A stretch of 64,000 nt of DNA from Isoetes taiwanensis (lineage: Eukaryota; Streptophyta; Lycopodiopsida; Isoetales; Isoetaceae): positions 23,093,569 to 23,157,568 of the forward strand of contig JAJEKV010000003.1 of NCBI GenBank assembly GCA_021234155.1. Direction: 5' to 3'. The notes under the pieces are model-generated. The model was given only the letters and a program-made list of their open reading frames with translations, was not told where the DNA came from and ran no database searches. The position numbers were made by a program, and so were the translations under genes. The number at the start of each line of letters is the position of its first letter. The first letter of the stretch is position 1. This document shows, in pieces, positions 49,554 through 62,142 of the stretch.

Positions 49554-50789
49554 CTTCAAGTTTTTGTTATTAATACGTGATGGCAAAGATAGGTTGAAAA
49601 CTCTGATCACAGATTCTCAGTATGAAGCGAAAAAATAGAACCTCCATTTACCTGGCTTTTAATCCATGTGTGTCTAATCACCAAAGTATTTCTTGCAAGG
49701 AAGAGCTGTTGAAGGGCATTAATGTGCCCTAATGGAAATGCGTCAAGAACTCCTACCATCGCCAACACTCTTCCTGTTTTTGGGAAGGCGTAAAGAACTC
49801 CAAAACTTTCAATAACTTTGGAGTCCAGTACCTTGCAAGCATCAAAAATTCATGCCGGTTAAGCAGTTCAAATAGTAGCGACCGCAACAAGGTGACCGAT
49901 AGTTTACTGGAAACAGTGTTTGAAGCAGTTTTTGGCATATTCTAATCATAATTCAACATATATTTAGAATATGTCAAAAACCCACATTTATAGCGAGGGT
50001 TTGCCCCTCTAAGGGCAACCCAAAAAGAGGTATTTGGCAAAGGAACAAATGAAAGATTTGCACTGGAATTGCCGAAATCAGAGATAGATTTAGAGCCAAG
50101 ACTGAGATCCTTTAGCAGTTATATACTCAACATGTGTCTAATGTGTCTATCAAGGTAGTTTTGACAAGTTTTCTTAGAGCAAACATCTGCATATTCACGT
50201 GATCCTATTCTTAATCCAGTCACAAAAACATTCATAAAGAAAAAACTACTTACAACTCTGTATAGATGCATGCAAGAGGTCGGATTCTTCGCGTCCCCCC
50301 CCCCGGGCGGGCGGAAAAAAAGAGAGATTTGTAGCTTTGCGTTTGTGCCAGAGCTATGGCCCATGTAATGATCTGGATTTATTTGTTCACAGGTCCTTAA
50401 AAGCATCAACGATCTGGCTTAATAATTTTGCTATAATCGAACTACTAAGATTTGCTCAACACTAGGTGGCCATAATTAAAGCCATAGCAGTCGCTAGTTT
50501 GGTTTGCCGTAGTGGTAACTTCGAAAGGGGCTACATGAAATGTGGTCCAGCCAAAAGCTGTAGAGCAAATATGATAAGAATGATAGTGTATCATCATCAC
50601 ACAACTACGACAATGTATGAAATGGTCCCTCAAGTCCGACAAGCTAGAATGAGATATGTTGGGGCCATTCGAAGGACTAAGCCAAACTCTAAAAGTGAAA
50701 CTCTTGGGCTTCTAGCAGGAACAATGTTAAGGTCATTGGTTAAAACCTATGGGCATGGAAAGGTTTGGATTTATAAAAATGGCCTATTA
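48133..50789. repeat. Tandem array unit D (partial)
   Basis: Follows the A/B/C sequence to about 50268, then the same LINE-type junction as C (ctctgtatagatgcatgcaag). It stays similar to C to about 50789, where a 3.2-kb insert interrupts; LINE sequence resumes at 54004. A short GC-rich run (cccccccccgggcgggcgg, 50297-50315) replaces a normal stretch of C and looks like a sequence error. Confidence 0.8.
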
Positions 50790-53700
50790 AAAGAATACCC
50801 TATTATTATTTGTAGGATACTACCCTATTATTATTATTATTATTTGTAAGATAATACTCATTTCAAACGAGTTGATAAATGACAAATTGATCAGTAGGAA
50901 ATAAATAAGATTTCTCATTATTTCAGAATATAGAATTACAATACAGAATTTTGAGTATCAGAATTACTTCAAATTAACGTAAAGGTCATGTATACTACAG
51001 TAAAAAATACCTATCAAACTGAGTGCCTGCTTAGATACAGTCAAATGAAGAAGCCCTTGGGGAACTCAAATGACTTCCTCCACCCTCTTGGTTATTATTC
51101 ACAAAATAGCTTCTGCACCTTCACTTTTGGTAGATGATCCATTGCTGGAGGCAGTTGATCAGGAGGCATTCTTCTATTGTACCAGCAAGGGATGGAGAAG
51201 AAAAAACCTTGATTTGGATTTGGAGACGAAATTGCTTGCCGAGAAACATTAGGCCATTTTGCAGGATTCCAGGAGTCACTCCATGCAAAGTTATCACTCC
51301 ATGCAAAGCTGCAGAAGTAACCAGCCTTTGCAGATACAAGCACAAGGATTACATCTCATTTCCAGTAACATCTGATAATTGCAATCCAGAAAAGTTGCAG
51401 TTAAAGCAGCAAAAATGGCGAGACCAATTGCACTTCATAAGACCTTTTCGTGCTTCGTCCTTAGCCACATGAAGATGTCATAAGCTTCCCCATTGCAACG
51501 ACATATTATAGTGAATGCTCCCGACTGCGAAAAGGTGATCAAAATCAGACTAAGAAAGGAGGTCCACTAGGAATGTCCTGCCATTCAAATTTAGTTGGAT
51601 TTGAAGATATAAGTGACGTGCTGGGAACTTTGTCCAGTTTAAGCCCCTGAAGATTATTCTGCTAGCAAACATGGAAATGCAACACCAAAAAAATGGAAAC
51701 AACTTGCCTTAGCACCTTGCTGCAAACCAGACATAGATCTCTTGATATTAACACAGCTTTGCTCACCACAGCACATGGTGGACCATTTCCAAATGGTTCC
51801 CATTAGATTCATAAGCCTAAGTGCCAAATCATGTAAAATCATAAATTTTTAAACCTCTCATTGCACAAGGTATGTTGGCAAGGCAGCCCATTGAGTACCA
51901 ACACCATAGTTGTTACTCTTTTAGAGCTAGACCACTAGCCGGTCTTATATTATACCTAAAGTCCAATATACACAGATTATAGGTCAACATACCTTAGCCA
52001 AACCAAATGTTCAATCTGTTTGATCAGCGTAGACCTGTGTTAATCATATATCTACCCCATTTTTGTGGCCAGATGCATAAGATCAGTACACCTAAACTAG
52101 GCAACAACCTAGCAAGAAATTGTATGACCTCTATCAGCAGCCTGCAAGTTTATTATTCTTACACATGCCAACTAAGTGGAGACTGCAGACCTAAGAAAGC
52201 TAAGAAACCTAAGCAAACAAAGTATGCACATTAAGCAATCCTACAGCAGCATACGCAACAAGGCCTCTAAAACACGAGGAGCACTCTATTGCCTTAGCAT
52301 TAAACATTCTGTAAGATGTAGGGGCAGCCTGCACATGCACCTAATATTTACACAACTAGCAATGAAGGCAGCAACAAATGCTAGGTAAGTACCACGATTA
52401 AATACCTCAGTCCTTTTAATCTTAGACACCTCAATCCTTTTAATCGATCAAGCAAAATGATGCATGTCATCAAGCTTGCTTCACCAGGCACAAAATCTTT
52501 GGCAACAAGTCTGCATGTATGCATTTCCAAGCAAGCAATAACGGCACAATGATCCTACCTCACTGTACCCTTTTCTTTTAAGTATCAAATCCTTATACTA
52601 TTTAGCTTATTCTTTTTACAATCAACTTAAGCAGAATATTAAGAACTTTGACAGCTAAATATCTGGCCAAACCTGAAAGTGAGAGCGTCGGTCTTAGCTC
52701 CATGCATTTCGTCTCTAATCCAGCTCCATCTTTTCGGGCTTCTTTTTTGAAGCATCAACAAGCAGCCAGTCCCTAAAGACTCCTAGAATTGGCCGATTCA
52801 TCGTCCAGAGCTTAGAGCAGGCTTGCCATAAGCATCATGCCAAGGTAAGAAGCCGTTTTTTGGCCCAACGAAACTTGGTACTTGCCATTCTTAGACAAGT
52901 GCATCACCATCTGTTGTAGCTAAGCAAATGGCTGCCAGATCTGAGTACCGGAGCCTGTGAACAAGCAGAACATGTGTTTTCCGGAGCTGAGCCAAGTTGT
53001 CTAAGGCAAACAAAGAGCATGTAGCAAGCCGTTAGAATTAGCATGTAGCTAGTTGCTCAGAAAAAATAAACCTGGCATAGTCTTTTCTAGATGCAGATGG
53101 CGCTAGCCGCTGTGTTCTGTTCGTAGAGAGCAGATCCGTTGATGTAAATGGCCGCCATTAGCCATTTTAGGCGCCAAAGCAATTCTTATTTCAAAAAATA
53201 TACTTCCTATTTTTGGCGCTGAACATTTTGTGAAGTATATAGGAATCCAACTTGGATATAGCCATCAACATAGGAATACAAAAGAACATAGGAATAGTCA
53301 TCTTTCACTATCGCCTTGAGCCATGCATCCAATAAATTAACTATATCTTTCACGAAAAAATAAAGCTAAGGTACGGTCTTCAATGTTGGATGTTTCAATT
53401 TCCATGTACTTTTCCACCCTTTAGAGCAAAGAATTATGCAAGGGGTCATAATACCTTTTTCGAGGAAAGAACACCCGGCAACCTTCACCACCTGAAAGTT
53501 CTTGGAAGAAACCTGGCGTTGCTTTTTTTTTCAAACTATGCTTTTGCTTGAAAATACCTTGGTACTTATTGTAGTCCTCAGTTTTTTCAGTAATTTTCCT
53601 TTCACTCAATTCCCCTTTTATTTGAAAATACTCCAATCCATTCGCAAATTCCCTTTTGAATTAGTCCCCTTTTCTTGAAAACACCCCAATCCATTTGCAA

Positions 53701-54003
53701 ATTCCCTTTTTGAACCAGTCTCCTTTTCTTGAAATTACCCTAATGCATTCGCAAATTCCCTTTTGACCCAATCCCCCTTTCTTGAAAATACCCCAATGTG
53801 AATTTGCAATCCCCTATCTCTACTAATTTCCCCATTAAAATATACCCTTTTGTTCAAGAATCCCTCGTTTTTGCTAATCTTCCCCTGTACAATATACCCC
53901 TTTCTTAAAAAATTCCTCGTTGCAAAAGAAATAACCCCTTGCTCTCAAGTCCCCCGGTTCCTCAATGGGGGATTTTCCGGGGGATGTGAGCACCTTTTTC
54001 GTT
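50790..54003. other. 3.2-kb insert of unknown type interrupting the LINE of unit D
   Basis: Unit C continues here directly from the ttataaaaatggc block to tttgtatgtactatctc, so the intervening 3.2 kb in D is extra. It starts with a TTATTA-rich stretch and ends in a T/C-rich tandem repeat. I find no long ORF, terminal repeat or target duplication. About 24 bases of the C sequence are missing at the junction. Confidence 0.5.
53640..53810. repeat. 53-54-bp tandem repeat
   Basis: The block t(t/c)gcaaattccc recurs at 53641, 53694 and 53748 with cttttcttgaaa(a/t)..ccc between. At least three units, with decaying copies on both sides (53590 and to about 53930). No coding potential. Confidence 0.7.
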
Positions 54004-55582
54004 GTGTTTGTATGTACTATCTCTTTGTACGTGGGTCCATAAAGGGGAAAAACTTTTGGGGTGGTATGCTCTGTTACAAGGCAAGGTGAGGCAAAGGTAC
54101 ACGATGATTGGCATTCGTGCTCTAGAAATGTATTCCCCAGATGCTCATTCGAAGTGGGGTGTATCCTGACATGGGACCCCTTGCCAGAAGGGATGCTGCG
54201 GTCTCTAATCTTTGGAGAAAGATATTCCACCACAATAAAGCTTCTTTACTCCAAGCTTTTAGGTGGATCTGGGTGGCCCAAGTGGAGGCAAAGGACATTG
54301 ACTCTTTTTGCCACATGAAGATTGCCTCTTGGAACCTTCATGGAATAAAACGCGTGTTGAAGTGTGGAAGGATGTTGGCAAATTCAGACATTGTGCTTTT
54401 ATAGGAGCCCCGACTTCCAAATTTTGAGGCAAGACCTATTAGCAATTGAGTAGGTAACAATTTGTCCTCATTTACCTGTGCGACCAGGGGTACCAAAGGA
54501 GGTACCTCTATAGTTTTAAGATGGCTCCTGGGACATCCCCAGTAATGAGAAGGATTTTTCAAGCCTGGAAGGAAGTACAACACATATTTATCCCTATGAA
54601 TCTTCCTAGAGAAGCAGGAGGATTTCGTATTTTCTGGAACACGAAGATTTGGGAAAGGGGAGGGTTCCCCTTAGCACTCTCCCTTCTTCGCATCTTGCTT
54701 AAGTAGAAGAATGCAGGTATCATATGGTTGCAACACCTGTGGTTAAATAGCAGATGGACTAGTTGGACGAAGCACAAGCAGAGAATTTCCTATGCTAAGA
54801 AAGGTGACAGGACAATGTTACGGGAGATCCTGAAGAATGTCACTTATGTGTCAGGAGTTGTTGGGCCACAAGAAAGGTGGCTACTCGATGGATGTCAACA
54901 TCACAGTGTGTTAAAGATCTATCAGTCTTTAGGTCAAGACGTTCCACTAAAAGCAGAGATAAGACTGGGAATGAGTAACGATGTGGCTAAAGAAGTTTTA
55001 GCCAATTCTTGGAAATCCATCAGCTCCAAGAAGATTCAATTCTTCATATGGATGGCCCTTGAAGAGGGGCTAAGTACAAATGTGAGTTTATATAACAAGG
55101 GTATAACCGATGTAGACAAATGCTCATTTGGATGTTTGGTTCGGGAATCCATTGGGCATCCATGATCATGGATGCCCAATGGATCACGATCTTTTGCCCC
55201 ATGATCATGGAGTACTGGCATTGGGTTAACCCCATCATTCATTTGTCTGTCCTCGAATTAGAATGGTCAGATCTCAGATAGAAGCTGTATTGATGCCTCA
55301 CTTGTGAACATTGCTCTTTGGCTGGTCTGGAAATACCGTTGCAGTTTATGCATTGAAGGGCTTGAGATTTCTATTGCAAAACTAAAAAACATGTTTAATC
55401 TGGAAGTAGCATTGATGGGTTTATCGCACCATAGGCAGAAGGGTAGGAGATATCACAAAATACTTGATAGAATAGGTGCTTTGGAAGGATTCTATTCCTT
55501 CTTTAGATGCCATTCACTCAAAAAGGATGGGATAGAGGAAAATGATGTCGACAATGTTGCTGCAAATGTGGCAGTTATTTAA
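54004..55582 (+). pseudogene. LINE relic: endonuclease start and zinc-binding C-terminus
   Basis: Continuation of the LINE of unit D. An ORF at 54141-54404 reads KIASWNLHGIKRVLKCG and SDIVLL (endonuclease). At 54728-55165 it reads WTSWTKHKQRISYAKKGDR, KKIQFFIWMALEEGLSTNV and CSFGCLVRESIGHP, the zf-RVT domain at the end of plant LINE ORF2. After the palindrome, 55304-55582 has NIALWLVWKYRCSLCIEGLE, the usual last segment (W..W..R). No reverse transcriptase lies in between, so an internal deletion joined the two ends before the C/D duplication, because C has the same structure. Confidence 0.7.
55147..55184. repeat. Perfect 38-bp palindrome
   Basis: Two 19-base arms without spacer, centred on TGA|TCA, within the LINE zinc-binding region just where its reading frame ends (IGHP then stop). 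A second ccatgatcatgg lies 25 bases further right. The C copy does not extend this far, so the age is unknown. Confidence 0.95.
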
Positions 55583-57779
55583 TGTTAACTATATCGAATA
55601 TCAAGTGGGGGTTCTAGGTGTGGAAAAGGAGTTGCCTCTCTCTATAGTACATGCCCTTTGGAGAAGATACATGATCCCCATATAGTACCCACATGGCGGG
55701 GGAGAAAAGATGGTGCTCTCTTGAGTACTGCATTGGTAAAACCCTCCACATTTAGCTGTAATTCGTTCTATCTTCCTCTACAAAGAACCACGAATTTTAT
55801 ATTATAATATAATCTAATCTCTTACCCTCAAAAAGAAGAAAAAAAAATTTAATGCAAACTATGCTCACAAAATTTTAATACAAACTATCCTTCAGATTGT
55901 GAAGATCCTAGAGCATACATTATTATAGAATAAAATCTTTTATAGTTGACTAATTACACAATGATTTACGCTAAGTCTGTAGTCAACCTTTTGGTCATAT
56001 GTCGATCTTCGTGGTTAATTATAGGTAGTCAACAGTCGTGTATGATTTACCCAAGCAAGATAAACACTTAAATGTATGATTTACCCAAGCAAGAAAAACA
56101 CTTTTTGCACACACTAAAAACACTTATAACAAAGATTTTTTCCACATGTCAAAATTCCTGGTCGGAAGCACATTTCGAGGCAACAGGTGTGCATCGTACA
56201 CCCGCTTCAGCTTGTATACTGGAAAATCTTTGCAAACATTTGAAGGTGAAAGATATTGCCAAAAGAATCATTTTCATTCTCCAGTATGCAAATATGTTGT
56301 TTTAATATCTTCTTGCTATTGTTTTGATACCTTTTGCCCTGTAAGAACTAAAGGTGAATCTAGAACAAGAAACCATATATTGCAACTCATTTTGCTATGT
56401 GGATGAACCAAAAACAAAAGATGGTGTTCAAAAGGTCACAGAAGAGCATGCATCAACAAGCAATATATCATTTTGATATCTGACTTCCATTCTAGATATA
56501 TGCATGTGCAACGTGACGAGCATATTTTTCATGCCCATTGAGGCCTGGCTAAACCAGATGGTTTTGTTTCTAAGTCTACATTGCAGCCAAGGAATAGACA
56601 TGGGTAGAGAGGTTCCAAATACATTCGTGACATAGATATTCACAAGCAATGCATCAGTTCCACATCCTATCATACATTATCTGAATTCGTAAGTTTTCCT
56701 TTGCAAAACACATCATTTTTAAGTCGCAACTCTTATGCACAGGTTGTAGCAATTAGGGGCATTGCAGCAATGCCAGAAAAGGCTTCCTTGAATAGCCCTT
56801 AAGTTCTAGAGAGGCCTATATGTGAAAGGCATCAAAAAGTGATACAGTAACTTCATATTAGATCTGACTTGTTTTGGTTTCAAAACATGAATGCTAGAGA
56901 AAATAATAAAATAGTGTGGAATGGGAATTCTGACATGTATTACAGCTATTGTGTGAAATAACTAATCACATTGATCTCTTTATGCACTTGGTCTTCACAA
57001 AAACTAAGTTTCTATTATTGAATTATAATATTAAAAGGAGTCTCATTGTTGTTGGCTGAAGGTGGTTACATATCCAAGTAGCCCGTTCACTCCAATGTTG
57101 CCTGATTGGCAAAGGTATCCCTTTTAACTGAGATGTAAAGCCTTTAGCAAGTCCACAGGAAACATCCATTTGTTCAACTCCCTGTTGTTCAGATTATCAT
57201 GGTACTTGTGGAGCTATAGGGGAATGTTTTTGGTTGTAATATGCATCTCGCTTCTTTTGACAGTATCGAGATGCACATCCTACCAACGTAACTCAATCCA
57301 TAGCTTTTCCCTTGCACAGGAGGACAATCTTTCAAGTGATACCTCTTATGCATAGGCTGCAGCAACTAGAGGCATAGCAAAAATAGCAGAAAAGTTCAAA
57401 TGGTACCTCTTATGTACAGGTTGCAGCAATTAGGGGCATAGCAGAAAGACCAGAAAACGCTTCCTTGGCTAGCCTATAAGTGCAAAGAATCAGATGTGTA
57501 ACTTCTAAAATCTTTTCACACCCATCTTCTTCTAGCAATAGACCATGATTCTATTGAAGGTCAAAGAATTGCTGATTACATTTATCGCAAGCACAAACAA
57601 CTCAAAGATCGGAAAGGACTTTGCAGAGATCAATCTAGTTCTGGCAACGAAAGAGCAAATTTGTACCTTGTCCACGTCATTTGCATTTGCAAAAACGCCA
57701 AAGTAAGAAGTAGTTAACTTATAATGGGCTGTTGTATAGTGCACATTTGATTTACACCAACTTTGATAAAAAAAAGTTT
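55583..57779. other. Repeat-bearing intergenic stretch
   Basis: No gene that I can support. A short motif around aggttg(t)agcaattaggggcat and gcagaaa recurs at about 56740, 57355 (diverged) and 57417. A sense-like minus-strand block at about 57730-57590 (SYFGVFANANDVDKVQ) may be an exon remnant of unknown origin. Confidence 0.4.
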
Positions 57780-58470
57780 TAACGCTAGTGTCTAAATCAC
57801 ATGAGAAAAATGCAAATGTTGCCCATAGCCCCACAAATCGCAATCAGGCTAAAACTTGCATAGAATATGTTGTTCCATAAAATTATAGATTGTGAGATAA
57901 GTTGTGGATTAAAATGACCCATACTTATGTGGGCACAATGTCTAAAACTCCATCACAAACTTATTTAAAGAGTTATAGTAAAAAAATTATTTGATCTTGA
58001 ATCACATGCCGTAGATGTTCCTTTCTTCTTGTTCTTGGAAATTTCTCATTTAGTTGGTTCAAGCAAAGACCACATTAACCCATAGTTTTCTTGTTGATTG
58101 TTTTCCAGCCACGCTCATAGGGAAGTTACATCTTCAGAATTGTGTAACAAGCAGGATAAACTATATTGATGTGCAACTTGTGTAAGACTACTTGGATAGT
58201 CTTCCTTTTCTGATCTTCAACGTCATCGCGAAATAATATTCTAGCACTCATGTTCCTGTACCAACGAGGGCAGGCAGGTCAAGTTCATGCTTTATAACAT
58301 CAACATGATCTTGTAGCACATGGTTCTTCCTATCAACTTTAATATCAACATTCTGTATAGTAGAAACGGTGTGTACATGTGCAGTATCCAAGCATTCTAC
58401 TAGTAATGATTCACGGCTTATGCCACATTTCATTGAGGATTTCAACCTTAAATTGAGAAGAGCTAGCATG
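57780..58470. repeat. Old diverged copy of the 21.84-22.45 kb segment
   Basis: Shared blocks in the same order: aaatcacatgag, aaaatgcaaatgtt, catagaatatg, gtctaaaactccat, gatcttgaatcacatg, gtagatgttc, and cattgagga followed by aattgaga. Similarity is clearly lower than among A-D. There is no copia sequence before it, so it marks the sequence that flanked the copia insertion. Confidence 0.65.
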
Positions 58471-58670
58471 TAAGGGTCCTCGCACGCTACGGGTGGCATA
58501 AATGACGCCATTTTTAGCCCTAAATAATGGCACTAATTAAGGGGGTTTAACTGAATTTTTAAATTTTATTTTAGCACTAAATCCCGCCCATGGGATCCTA
58601 AACCGTCGAACCTTTCCCCCTTTCCTACTTTCTTGGAGTTTCTTGGATCGGATTCAGAAACATAGTTGCT

Positions 58671-58990
58671 CCCCATCGAGATCCCCGTACTCTGCTTGAT
58701 TAACTGGCCGGATCAAATTGCTGTGACTGTACTGCTCCTACAGCAGTAATTATCGAAATCCGTTATTTGTACCATTCTAAACAATTGCCAGTCATTAGAT
58801 TCAACAAAATCCCCAATCGAGATCCCATTTCCCTGCTTGGTTAACTAGCCAGAATAAATTGATGTGACTGTGCTGCTTCCACAGCAGTAATTATCGAATT
58901 CAGTTATTTGTACCATTCTAAACAATCGATTGCTAGACAATCGAGATCCCATTACCCAGCTTTGTAAAGAGCTCGGATCAAATTGCTCAT
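58671..58990. repeat. Tandem repeat (141 and 124 bp) upstream of the RING gene
   Basis: The block cgagatccc at 58677, 58818 and 58942 starts units that share ttaactggc(c), cagcagtaattatcgaa and gttatttgtaccattctaaacaat. Two full units and one partial one. They lie about 0.7-0.9 kb before the ATG of the gene at 59622, so in the promoter or leader. Confidence 0.75.
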
Positions 58991-59229
58991 CTGAACAATT
59001 TCCCAGACTCAAGAAAAGTTGTTTTAGTGGTAAGCATCTAATCTTTGTTGACAAATCTTTGGGAATGGTAAATAATGTGGAAATGGTTTCATTCTATTAT
59101 ATTTCATGCTTCTATATTGAAGACAAAGGTTAATGTAGCAGGTGTGGAGGATTGCATCCCAGGTGTGGAGAATTTTTTGGGTTTGGTATCAGCGGAAAGT
59201 ACAGCTTAGTAATGTTTGGTCGTGCAAGT

Positions 59230-59480
59230 TCAGTAGTTGATGCTAACGAGTTTAGCATTTGGTACTATGTTTGCAGACAATCAGTTAGCAAATTATGCTA
59301 ACAGGTTATATTGGTACTATGTTTTGCAGGCAGTACTTGCTAATTAGTATGTGGTATGTACCTGAGTTACTTAGTGATTTCGTGCTATGTTTGCAGGCAA
59401 CATTTGCTAAGTAGCAGATTACATTAAGAATGCGAATTTTGTGCTACACTTGCAGGCTCAAATTGTTATTAGCGGCGGTT
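59230..59480 (+). repeat. About 65-bp degenerate tandem repeat with splice-acceptor-like cores
   Basis: Four units of (g)tgctat.tttgcaggca...ttgcta. Each has a TTTGCAG or TTGCAG that could serve as a 3' splice site, just upstream of the start codon at 59622. The repeats probably affect the 5' leader of that gene. Confidence 0.55.
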
Positions 59481-59621
59481 GCTAAGAAGATGAAGTTCAG
59501 TGCTAAGTTAGAAGGAGTTAGCTGGTATTTAGCATGACATGCTAAGCATTTGCTATTTTGCAGACAGTAGGCCCAAGGTAATTGGTGTGATATATAATTT
59601 CAAAGCTGGTGCAGGGATAGA

Positions 59622-61055
59622 ATGGCAACAAAGAAAACTCAACCTAAAGTGACCATAGACGAAGAGGAAGCAAGGAGGATGTTTGACACATCTGTGTTGC
59701 CTTCTGAGGGCATGACCTCTTCAGATGTAAGAAAGGAAGATGTGGCTGAAGATGAGATAAGCAAAATATTTGGCTGCGTAAAACTGGTGGGTACCAATCA
59801 AATTTATAAGTCTAGTCGAATGAATCCACTATTTGTGGATCAGTTTATGAACATCTACAGAAGATATTACCAAAGAACTGATGTTTGTGTTAGAGAGATT
59901 GGGAAGTTTTTTGCACGGCAGAAGGATGACTTGAATGTTAGAGTTAAAAGTGCAGCCAGTGAAATGAAGGAAAAAAGGAAGTTGTGGAAGAAGTGCAGTT
60001 ATGAGGTGGATGCTACAAAACAACAAATTGAAGCAGCAAAGGCTAGGTGTGAGCACTCCAGTGTCATTACATTCTTATCCTCAATGCTGGTTTCCAAGGA
60101 AAAGGAACTTTTGGAGGCGACAACAGCATACAAGAGTATGGAGGAAATTCACAAAGGGGTAATTGCTAATGACCTTTGCAATTACATAGTGTTCATTTAT
60201 TTTTCTTTCTGCTTTATCATTCTTTTTATTTTTAAACAGGCAGAAGACGAAGAACATAGACTCCAACCAAGGCTGGAGAAGTTGAAAGAAATAGCTTCAT
60301 CTCTAAATAAGATGTCTGGACTGCAACTCAACCTTCCATTTTTGGAACATCCAAAATTCTCTACCGTAGCATTTGCAAAATTACAAAGTTGTTCTTTCTG
60401 TACATATGCCTATGACCCACTTTGTGTCTCAGCCATTGTTGCACATTGCATGCACAGTTTTCATCCAATTTGCGCTTACATATGTTTCTCAAAGAGATCA
60501 ACTTGTCCCTCTTGTGAGAGCCAGATGCCTCATAATTGGTTCAGGTCCATTGGACTTCCATGTCCATTGAATGCACTCAAGATCCATCATTAAGCACACC
60601 TGCTGACTTGGAGGAGCCTGATATAATTATGCAATCCATTGAAGATTGCACTTTATTATCTTCCACAAGCCCAAACTTGAAGAGAGACAATGCTGAACAA
60701 AGTAATAGTTGTAAAAGACTGAAAAGTAAGTTATTCTTGTGAAGTATAACTACTTTGGATTTTTCTTCTATAAGTACTTATTTAGTTTGATAATTTGAAT
60801 GGTGCAGGCTCAAGTTTGGATATTTCAAACTCTATAGTTGACATTTCTAACAGAATTGAAGACAATGCTTTGCAAGTAATAATAGATGATTATGTTTCCA
60901 ATTTGGACAAACATGCTGATATTGTAGAGAAGACAATCACAGAGGAAGAAACTAATTTGGCATCAGTTGGAGAATCTCCTTCGAAGAATAATTCCAAACA
61001 GGTTTCTCCCAGCAAACGAGCTCCATCCAAATCAATAACTAAGAAACTAAGGTGA
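59622..61055 (+). CDS. Coiled-coil protein with C-terminal RING-H2 finger
   Basis: Starts MATKKTQPKVTIDEEEARRM. The first exon runs to 60158. An 81-base GT-AG intron (60159-60239, phase 0) has no stop, so unspliced RNA would also read through and add a hydrophobic stretch. Residues about 100-250 are a long charged coiled coil. A RING-H2 finger follows (C-x2-C-x14-C-x-H-x2-H-x2-C-x10-C-x2-C, about 60390-60525, HCMHSFHPIC, CPSC), which suggests an E3 ubiquitin ligase. The frame then ends at a stop (60591-60593), while clear coding sense continues from about 60550 in another frame (PADLEEPDIIMQSIEDC) to a donor at 60726. After an 82-base intron, an acceptor at 60807 joins in phase to SSLDISNSIVDIS, ending at 61055 with a basic tail. 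One frame break near 60550 must be a mutation, an error or an alternative ending. The family is unknown to me. Confidence 0.65.
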
Positions 61056-62100
61056 TTCTAGTGTGTTTCTTTCTGCTTGTTGTACTGATATAATTTATCT
61101 AATAGTTGGTATCGCCAAGGGGGAGTCACTTAGAAGAACCCCCCAAACCACGTGCGTAAACATGAAGGGGTTACTTTTGTGGGTTCTTAGTATGTATACC
61201 TACGGTACAATGTACCTTTTTTTTTGAATTCTTCGTACACTAACGGAGAGGGGTGCTCCGTGGTGGGGAACCGAACATGGTATGATACGGAGAGGGCTAA
61301 GTGATTCGGCAGCCTATTCGTAGGGGGCATCAATCAGATTGCAACACTAAGATTACTGGTAATGTTTTTATTTTGTTCTACTCGTTTTTTTCCTTGGATG
61401 GGATTACAAATTTGAAAACGATTTGGCTTCCTCTTGAGATTTTTTTCATCTTGTTTGGATGATGGGTCACGAATGCTAAAACAAATAGATATAGTTTAGA
61501 AAGAGAAGATAAAGTGCTTTTTGATAGCTTTGTGGCCAATCAAATAAAAGGTTTGTTTTTATATTTATTTAATAGTTTCTTTAATTTTTAATATATTGAT
61601 TAACTTGGTGTGTGTTTTTATTTTTGCAGGTGACAAGGTTGCTTAGTCTTTGGCCAAGTATAAACAGCCTTGGATTATGCCATGTTGTATGCATGTTATC
61701 TATTGCTTCATGCTACCTCAATGCCACTTTAGTTGGATGTCATGATTTTCTTGGGTTGTAAAAACTATGGTTTTGAGTGAATCACCTGATATTTGCATAT
61801 GATTACTGAAGCTTAATGTTTTGAGATGTGAAGGAGAATGCGAGACTCATATGAGCAAACATTATCAAACATGATACTTCAATTCAGTTTCAACATCAAT
61901 CTTCTAGTAACTATATATACTTAAAGAAAGTTACGTATACATATTGGGGGCATATGTAATGTTCACAGAAGGTCGTATACGAGGGGTTTTTTAATTGATA
62001 AATGACGTATAAAATTGGTAGGGGGTATATGCATGCAAAATTTGAAAATCGTATGGTAGGGGTTTTTTTATCAAAAAAGTGTCGTATATAGGGATTTTTT
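61056..62100. other. Intergenic, repeat-like
   Basis: 61110-61340 is a G/C-richer block with many ggggg/ccccc runs, unlike its surroundings, possibly a short mobile element; no ends recognised. 61970-62110 has repeated phrases cgtata...aggggtttttt. No gene seen. Confidence 0.4.
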
Positions 62101-62142
62101 TACAACCCTACGTACGCAGGTGGCATATCCCCCATAGGATAG

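Noticed and set aside
53600-53930. Possible CRISPR-like array
   Set aside because: Repeats are imperfect, units directly adjoin without unique spacers, and the genome is a plant.
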